From Streptomyces sp. T39 (GTDB lineage: Bacteria > Actinomycetota > Actinomycetes > Streptomycetales > Streptomycetaceae): a stretch of DNA of 54,494 bases. A program made the translations under genes and the position numbers. The stretch is taken from contig NZ_RDBP01000034.1 of the NCBI RefSeq assembly GCF_008042045.1, forward strand, positions 12,526 through 67,019, in the 5' to 3' direction. Positions 49,464 to 54,494 of the stretch are shown here, in pieces; within the stretch, counting starts at the first letter, position 1, and the number at the start of each line of letters is the position of its first letter. Below the pieces are notes generated by a model. It was not told the DNA's origin, did not search any database, and was given only the letters and a program-made list of their open reading frames with translations.

Positions 49464-50369
49464 ATGCTGCACGAGAACGAGGTCCCGGTCGACGGAGCGC
49501 TGGTGCGCGAACTCCTGCGCGCGCAGCGGCCGGAGTGGTCCGCGCTGTCGCTGTCGCCCGCGGGCGCGGGCACGGAGAACACCATGTACCGGCTGGGTGA
49601 CGACCTGCTCGTCCGGCTGCCGCGGACCGCGGGGGCGGCGAGGTCACTTGCCAAGGAGCGGCACTGGCTCCCCCGCCTCGCGCCCCTGCTCGGGCGGGCC
49701 GTGCCGGAGCCCGTCCACGCCGGGGCGCCCGGCCCCGGCTATCCGCTGCCCTGGTCGGTCCACCGCTGGATCGACGGCGAGGAGGCCGGGCCGGGCACCG
49801 TCCGGGACTGGGCCGCCTTCGGGGCCGATCTCGCCGCGTTCGTCGCCCAGTTGCACGCCATCGGCCTGATGGAGGCCACCCGTACCGCTGACCTCGCCTG
49901 GTACCGCGGGGGGACGCTCGGGGCGTGTGCCGGGTGGGTGGAACGCGACTTCGGCACGTGCCGCGCCGGCGGGGACACCGGGCTCGACCTCGACACGCTG
50001 GAACGGCTGTGGACCGCCGCACTGGACCTGCCCGACTCCCGGGCGCCGCACGTGTGGCTGCACGGCGACCTGAAACCGACCAACCTCCTCGTACGAGGAG
50101 GCCGTCTGCACGCCGTCATCGACTTCGGCGCACTGTCCGTGGGCCTGCCGGACGCCGAGCACTCCACGGTCTGGGACCTTCCGGCCGCGGCCCGGCACGC
50201 GTACTGGGACGCCCTCGGCCTCGACGACGCGACCCGTGCCCGTGCGCGGGCCTGGGCCGTCGCGGTCGGTGTCAGCGGCATCGCGTACTACCGGCACACG
50301 TTCCCCGCCTTCGTCGACGAGTGCACGGCCCGGCTGCGGGCGATCCTGGCGGACGCCGCAGGAGCGTGA
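49464..50369 (+). CDS. Aminoglycoside phosphotransferase (APH)-family kinase
   Basis: A 301-aa kinase-fold protein. The catalytic loop HGDLKPTNLL is near 199-208, the metal-binding IDFGALSVG near 217-225, and an N-lobe lysine candidate lies in the AGTENTMYRL/LLVRLPR region. The fold includes APH, homoserine kinase-like and macrolide phosphotransferases, so the substrate is open. ATG 49464 is preceded in frame by GTG 49461. It lies outside the cluster, so a link to product resistance is unlikely. Confidence 0.85.
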   Translation: MLHENEVPVDGALVRELLRAQRPEWSALSLSPAGAGTENTMYRLGDDLLVRLPRTAGAARSLAKERHWLPRLAPLLGRAVPEPVHAGAPGPGYPLPWSVHRWIDGEEAGPGTVRDWAAFGADLAAFVAQLHAIGLMEATRTADLAWYRGGTLGACAGWVERDFGTCRAGGDTGLDLDTLERLWTAALDLPDSRAPHVWLHGDLKPTNLLVRGGRLHAVIDFGALSVGLPDAEHSTVWDLPAAARHAYWDALGLDDATRARARAWAVAVGVSGIAYYRHTFPAFVDECTARLRAILADAAGA

Positions 50370-50529
50370 GCGGGGCCCACTGCGGGCGCGCGGAGGTCGG
50401 CACGCCTGTGCGTCAACCGCCGCTCGCATAGGGTGATTCGGCCACGGAGAAGGCGCGGCCGCGCGCCCGTTCGACGGAGGAGTCATCGAGCTTCAGGAGC
50501 AGGACCGCGACCCCTCCCGCGCGACGGCG

Positions 50530-52020
50530 GTGCCGGGCGAGCCGCCGTGGACACCGCCGGCGGGACGGGGCGTGGTCCTCGCGCCGGCCCTTGTCGGGCT
50601 GGCGCTCGGGCTGTGGGGCATCACCCGGCAGGGGACCATGTGGCGGGACGAGTCCGTCACGTACCAGGTCGCGCACCGGAGCGTGCCGGAGATCGTGGAC
50701 CTGCTGCGCCATGCCGATGCCGTGCACGGCCTCCACTACCTCCTCATGCACGCCCTGTTCGGGGTGTGGGACGGCGGTCTGCCCGCGTTGCGTCTGCCGT
50801 CGGCGGTGGCCACCGCCGTCGCCGCCGGGCTGGTGGCCGCCACCGGGCTGCGGCTGTCGGCCCGCCCGGCGGTGGGCGTCGTGAGCGGGCTGGTGTTCGC
50901 GGTGACGCCCGAGGTGCAGATGTACGCCCAGGAGGGCCGCTCCTACGCCCTGGTGTGCGCTCTCGTGGCGCTGGCCACCTGGCAGTTCACCGGTCTGGGC
51001 CCGGACGCGCCCGTGGCCCGCTGGTGCCGTTACGGGGCGGTCGTGCTGGCGGCGTCGCTGCTGCACGAGTTCGCGGTCCTCGCGCTGCTCGCCCACGGCG
51101 TCGCGCTCCTCCTCTCACCCGACGCGACCTCCCGCACGCGGCGGTGCTTCGCCGTCACGTCGGGGGCCGTCGTCGTGGCCCTGGCGCCGCTGGTCGTGTG
51201 GAGCACGGCCCAGTCGGGCCAGGTCTCCTGGATCAGCGGCCCGAGCCTGCGCGAGTGGTGCGAGATCGCGGGGTTCGCGGCCCTGGCCCTCGGCTGCCGA
51301 TGGTGGCTGACCCGGCGTGCGGGGCGGGCGGGGCGGACGGCGACCGTCTGCCGGCTCGCCCTGCCGCTGGCGCTGCTGCCCACCGCGGTGCTGCTGTCGG
51401 CCGGGGTGCACGAACCGGTCTACGTGGACCGCTATGTGCTCTACTCCCACATCGGTCTCGCCCTGCTCGTCGGTACGGCGCTCGTACGGGCGGCGGACGC
51501 CGCGGGGCGGGTGGTGCGCGGCCGCGCCGCCCGGGCGGTGGCCGTGGGGGCCTCGGCCCTGCTGTGCGGGGCGGCGCTGCTGCCGGTCAGTGTGCAGATG
51601 AGGACGCCGGAGAGCCGCAAGGACGATGTGACGGCCATCGCGGAGGAGGCCGGACGGCTGTCGGCCGGCGCGGACGCCGTCCTGTTCACCCCGGCCAGGC
51701 GCCGTGAGTGGACGCTGTCGTACCCCGGCCGCCTCCGGGGGACGACCGACATCGCGCTCGCGCGGTCCCCCGCGGCGTCGGGGACGCTGCAGGGCGTCGA
51801 GGCGGCGCCGACGGAGATCGGGCGGCGTCTGGCGCTCTCCCGCGTGGTCGTCGTGCTCGGCGATCCCGCGGGGCAGCCGCCGGACACGGATCCCGGGGAG
51901 CGCGTCAAGCGGCACGTGCTGGCACGTGACTTCGTCGTCTGCGCCCGCACCGACCTCAAGGGCGGGCGTGTCACGCTCCACGCCCGCACCGTCTCCCTCT
52001 GCCCTGCGCCCGCCCGCTGA
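50530..52020 (+). CDS. GT-C-type membrane glycosyltransferase-like protein
   Basis: A 496-aa membrane protein from GTG 50530. About ten helices follow an early WRDESVTYQVAHRS segment, whose acidic residue in the first external loop matches the GT39/ArnT-like (PMT_2) superfamily; AQEGRSYALV and ALLHEFAVLALLAHG-type segments also fit. The C-terminal 150 residues are soluble. Coding-like sequence continues upstream to GGAGGA followed by GTC ATC at 50482-50487, so the true start may lie there. Probable transfer of a polyprenyl-linked sugar to the cell envelope. Confidence 0.8.
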   Translation: MPGEPPWTPPAGRGVVLAPALVGLALGLWGITRQGTMWRDESVTYQVAHRSVPEIVDLLRHADAVHGLHYLLMHALFGVWDGGLPALRLPSAVATAVAAGLVAATGLRLSARPAVGVVSGLVFAVTPEVQMYAQEGRSYALVCALVALATWQFTGLGPDAPVARWCRYGAVVLAASLLHEFAVLALLAHGVALLLSPDATSRTRRCFAVTSGAVVVALAPLVVWSTAQSGQVSWISGPSLREWCEIAGFAALALGCRWWLTRRAGRAGRTATVCRLALPLALLPTAVLLSAGVHEPVYVDRYVLYSHIGLALLVGTALVRAADAAGRVVRGRAARAVAVGASALLCGAALLPVSVQMRTPESRKDDVTAIAEEAGRLSAGADAVLFTPARRREWTLSYPGRLRGTTDIALARSPAASGTLQGVEAAPTEIGRRLALSRVVVVLGDPAGQPPDTDPGERVKRHVLARDFVVCARTDLKGGRVTLHARTVSLCPAPAR

Positions 52021-52074
52021 GCACGCCGCCGGGTGCGGTGCGCGGGACCGTCCGCGACGGCCGCGGTGGCACCG

Positions 52075-52122
52075 TTGACACCCGAGGCTAATGACCTTAG
52101 CTTTATGGCTAACAACATTAAC
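52075..52122 (+). promoter_or_regulatory. Promoter and operator of hydrolase-TetR operon
   Basis: TTGACA at 52075-52080 is followed by interleaved inverted repeats: GCTAA-N5-TTAGC (52087-52101) and TTAGC-N6-GCTAA (52097-52112), then an AT-rich AACATTAAC. This AT-rich island in GC-rich DNA is a likely site for the TetR protein encoded second in the operon. Confidence 0.65.
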
Positions 52123-52151
52123 TTGCGGACATCGACTCCCTGGGGTGGATC

Positions 52152-52988
52152 ATGACCGAGTTCCTGGAGACCGACGGCGGCCGGCTCGCGTACGACGTGA
52201 CCGGCGAGGGGCCGCTGATCGTGCTCGCACACGGCATGGGCGACAACCGGGCCGCGTTCCGCGCCCTGGGGGCCCTCCTGGTGGAAGCCGGCCACCGGGT
52301 CGCCGCGGTGGACCAGCGGGGCCACGGCGAGTCCAGCACCGGCTGGGCGTCCTACACCCGCACCGACGCCGCCGCCGACCTGCTCGCCGTGATCCGCCAC
52401 CTGGGCGGCCCCGCCGTCGTCGTGGGCCACTCGTTCGCCGGGGGCGCCGCCACCGTCGCGGCCGCCGAGGAGCCCGAGCTGGTCAGCGCCGTGGTGGAGA
52501 TCAGCCCGTTCACCCGCGCGCAGAAGATCGACACGCGCGCCCTGCTGTCCGACGCCCGCTACCGCAAGGGCATGGCGCTCCTGCTGGGGACGGGGCTGCT
52601 GCGCAGCGTCGGTCTGTGGAAGCGCTACCTGGACCACGCCTGCCCGGGAGCGAAGCCCGAGGGGTACGCCGCCCATGTGGCCGCGCTGGAGGCCGATCTG
52701 CGCAGGCCGGGCCGGATGGCGGTCGTCAGCAGGATGGGCATGTCCGCCCCCACCGACGCGGGCGCCCGGCTGGGCGACATCCGCTGCCCCGCGCTGGTCG
52801 TCGAGGGCACCGCGGACCCCGACTGGGCGGACCCGAGGGCCGAGGGCGAGGGCATCGTGGGGATGATGCCCTCCGGGCTCGGCCGGCTGGAGATGATCGA
52901 GGGGGCGGGCCACTACCCGCACGTCCAGGCCCCCGCCGAGGTCGCCGCCGCCGTCCTGGCCTTCCTGAAGGACACCTCCCGTGCCTAG
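52152..52988 (+). CDS. Alpha/beta hydrolase
   Basis: A 278-aa alpha/beta-fold hydrolase. Oxyanion region LAHGMGDNRAAFRAL, nucleophile elbow VVGHSFAGGAAT (Ser near 98), acid in VEGTADPDWADP and catalytic His in GAGHYPHVQAP. It is co-transcribed with a TetR gene (8-bp overlap), typical of a substrate-induced detoxifying hydrolase. The substrate is unknown. Confidence 0.9.
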   Translation: MTEFLETDGGRLAYDVTGEGPLIVLAHGMGDNRAAFRALGALLVEAGHRVAAVDQRGHGESSTGWASYTRTDAAADLLAVIRHLGGPAVVVGHSFAGGAATVAAAEEPELVSAVVEISPFTRAQKIDTRALLSDARYRKGMALLLGTGLLRSVGLWKRYLDHACPGAKPEGYAAHVAALEADLRRPGRMAVVSRMGMSAPTDAGARLGDIRCPALVVEGTADPDWADPRAEGEGIVGMMPSGLGRLEMIEGAGHYPHVQAPAEVAAAVLAFLKDTSRA

Positions 52989-53544
52989 GGCCTCGCTGTC
53001 CGCGGACGCGGTCGTCGCCTTCGCCCTGGAGACGGTCGACGAAGGGGGCCCCGCCGCCCTGACGCTCTCGGCCGTGGCGGGCCGGGCCGGCGTCGCCACC
53101 CCCTCCCTCTACAAGCACGTGCGCAACCTCGCCGAGCTCCGCGACCTCGTCTCGGCGCGGATCATGAACGACATGGCGGACGAGGTCGGACGGGCCGTGC
53201 TCGGCCGCGCGGGCGAGGACGCGCTCCGCGCCTTCATGAGAGCTTGGCGGACCTTCACGCTCCGCGAGCCGCACCGCTACGCCGCGATGCTCCAGACACC
53301 CGAGCCGCGGACGGCCGAGGCCGGGGAGCGTCTGCTCGACATCATCCGCGCCGCGCTGCGTTCGTACGGCATGACGGATTCGGCGGCCGTCCACATGGCC
53401 CGCTGTCTGCGCGCCGCCGTGCACGGCTTCGCCGTCCTCGAGACCGACGGCGCGTTCGGGCTGCCGGAGAGCTTGGACGAGAGCTACGAGCTGCTCGTGC
53501 GCATGGTGGTCGCGGGGGCGGGGGGTCCCGGGCCGCACGGGTAG
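52981..53544 (+). CDS. TetR-family regulator (autoregulator of hydrolase operon)
   Basis: A 187-aa TetR protein starting at GTG 52981 within the end of the hydrolase gene. HTH residues about 10-50 (LTLSAVAGRAGVATPSLYKHV) and a C-terminal domain of the WHG type (RAAVHGFAVLETDGAFGLPESLDESYE in two parts near 145-175). It probably represses its own operon at the inverted repeats near 52087-52112. Confidence 0.9.
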   Translation: MPRASLSADAVVAFALETVDEGGPAALTLSAVAGRAGVATPSLYKHVRNLAELRDLVSARIMNDMADEVGRAVLGRAGEDALRAFMRAWRTFTLREPHRYAAMLQTPEPRTAEAGERLLDIIRAALRSYGMTDSAAVHMARCLRAAVHGFAVLETDGAFGLPESLDESYELLVRMVVAGAGGPGPHG

Positions 53545-53727
53545 CCGGACGGGAGCGCGGCGCCGGAGCACGCCGGCGGGAGCGGCCCGGCGAATGGCGG
53601 CGCGGCCGGGTGCGGCCCCGGCGGGTGAACGGGCGCGGTGCCCGATGAGTTCCGGCGGCGCGGCCGGTCACACCTCGTACGGACTCCGGGACGCGCCCGG
53701 AGCCCGGAAGCGGGCCGAGGAGAAGCC

Positions 53728-54354
53728 GTGAACGACGACGTATGGCCGATGGTGCACGCCGAGCGGGCGGCGCTGATCGAGGACCTGGCCCGGCTCGACG
53801 ACGAGCAGTGGCGGCAGCCGTCGCTGTGCGCGGGGTGGACCGTGCACGACGTGGCCGCCCATCTCGTCGACACGGCGCGCACGACACGGCTCGGCTTCGT
53901 GGCGGGACTGGCCCGGGCCCGGTTCGACTTCGACCGCCAGAACGCACGGGGCGTGGAACGGGAGCGCGCCGGCTCTCCCGGGGAGACGCTGGAGCGGCTG
54001 CGGCGGGTGGCGTCGCGGAGGTCCACTCCCCCGGCGCCCCTCGACAGCCGCCTCGTCGAGGAGGTCGTGCACGGGGAGGACATCCGCCGTCCGCTGGGCC
54101 TCACCCGCGCCTATCCGCCGCAGGCGGTGGTACGAGGGCTCCGTCTGCAGCTCCGCACCCCCGCGTCGTTCGGCGGGGCCAAGGAACTGGCCTCCCGGGT
54201 ACGGCTGATCGCGACGGACGCCGAGGTCCTGGCCGGCGACGGCCCCGAGGTGCGCGGCCCCGCACTCTCCCTGCTGCTGGCCGTCTCCGGGCGGCGGGTG
54301 GCCCTGGACGAGCTCGACGGGCCGGGGCTTGCCACGCTCGCGGCGCCCGCCTGA
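53728..54354 (+). CDS. DinB/maleylpyruvate isomerase-like mycothiol-dependent protein
   Basis: A 208-aa protein from GTG 53728 (GAGGAGA before it). N-terminal four-helix DinB-type domain with SLCAGWTVHDVAAHL, where the metal-binding histidines of the mycothiol-dependent maleylpyruvate isomerase family sit, and VEEVVHGEDIRRPLG with a further His. The typical actinomycete TIGR03083-like length and layout support the call. A metal- and mycothiol-dependent transferase is likely; the substrate is unknown. Confidence 0.85.
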   Translation: MNDDVWPMVHAERAALIEDLARLDDEQWRQPSLCAGWTVHDVAAHLVDTARTTRLGFVAGLARARFDFDRQNARGVERERAGSPGETLERLRRVASRRSTPPAPLDSRLVEEVVHGEDIRRPLGLTRAYPPQAVVRGLRLQLRTPASFGGAKELASRVRLIATDAEVLAGDGPEVRGPALSLLLAVSGRRVALDELDGPGLATLAAPA

Positions 54355-54379
54355 CCGGCTCGGGAGGGCGACCGCCCGG

Positions 54380-54494
54380 TCAGTGGCCGTAGGCGCTGCG
54401 GCACAGGCGGGTCACCTGCGACGAGGTGACGCCCTCCGACGCGGCGCAGAGCCGGCGCATCGCGGGGACGTGCCGGGCCGGCGGGGTGCGCCGG
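54380..54494 (-). CDS. C-terminal fragment of a protein running off the right edge
   Basis: A minus-strand frame ends at TGA 54382-54380 and is open to the window end (37 complete codons). The visible tail includes HVPAMRRLCAAS and GVTSSQVTRLCRSAYGH, with two cysteines spaced as in small secreted or lipoprotein-type Streptomyces proteins. Not enough is present to name it. Confidence 0.55.
   Translation of the reverse strand, partial: RRTPPARHVPAMRRLCAASEGVTSSQVTRLCRSAYGH

Noticed and set aside
49464..50369. APH-family kinase as the self-resistance gene of the cluster
   Set aside because: It lies more than 3.9 kb beyond the apparent boundary among housekeeping-like genes; the exporter and antiporter are better resistance candidates.
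1..54494. tRNA, rRNA, CRISPR arrays, transposases, integrases or attachment sites
   Set aside because: None seen by reading; no cloverleaf-like sequence, regular spacer array or transposase motif was found.

Overview
The window is very GC-rich, uses GTG as well as ATG starts, has four-base stop/start overlaps and contains a rare TTA leucine codon in a regulator. Together these point to a Streptomyces or closely related actinomycete. About 45 kb is one natural-product gene cluster that runs off the left edge. The remaining 9 kb, from about 45.5 kb, is ordinary actinomycete chromosome.

Left arm (1-9634, all minus strand): a second halogenase, a CPA2-type cation/proton antiporter, a large LAL (ATPase-LuxR) regulator, a CtcP-like halogenase and the first 814 residues (KS-AT) of a type I polyketide synthase. 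A 14-bp-arm hairpin lies in front of the PKS. Sugar operon (10104-18378, minus): 2,3-dehydratase, 4-ketoreductase, N-methyltransferase, 3-aminotransferase, 3,5-epimerase, a DUF418 membrane protein, RmlA and RmlB, many of them translationally coupled. This is the set expected for a TDP-2,3,6-trideoxy-3-(dimethylamino)hexose of the L-rhodosamine/daunosamine type.

Middle (18.5-34.9 kb): a TetR regulator, an FAD oxidoreductase, two paralogous AraC regulators around a small ABM monooxygenase, a DoxX protein, a Tat-exported vanadium-haloperoxidase homologue, a SagB azoline dehydrogenase fused to a lantibiotic-dehydratase-C-like domain, an FAD monooxygenase - methyltransferase - glycosyltransferase operon, and a TetR/DrrAB-type ABC exporter pair. 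Right arm (34.9-45.5 kb, minus): an SDR, NRPS Cy-A-PCP, a GMC oxidoreductase, a type II thioesterase, and NRPS Cy*-A-PCP-TE. Both adenylation domains carry cysteine-type codes.

I infer a halogenated, glycosylated polyketide-peptide hybrid with cysteine-derived thiazoline/thiazole units, released by the TE of the second NRPS, oxidised by the SagB protein, decorated with an amino sugar and exported by the ABC system. I do not recognise the product. The most unusual parts are the LazF-like SagB fusion in a non-RiPP cluster, a conserved 20-bp element placed 95-99 bp upstream of three transcription units, and the halogenation inventory (two flavin halogenases plus a V-haloperoxidase homologue).

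Flank (45.5-54.5 kb): hydrophilic small proteins, a secreted FG-GAP protein, a UPF0016/GDT1 transporter behind a probable yybP-ykoY manganese riboswitch, a kinase-like APH protein, a GT-C-type membrane protein, an alpha/beta hydrolase-TetR pair, a mycothiol-dependent-type DinB protein, and the C-terminus of one more gene. No tRNA, rRNA, CRISPR array, transposase or integrase was seen.
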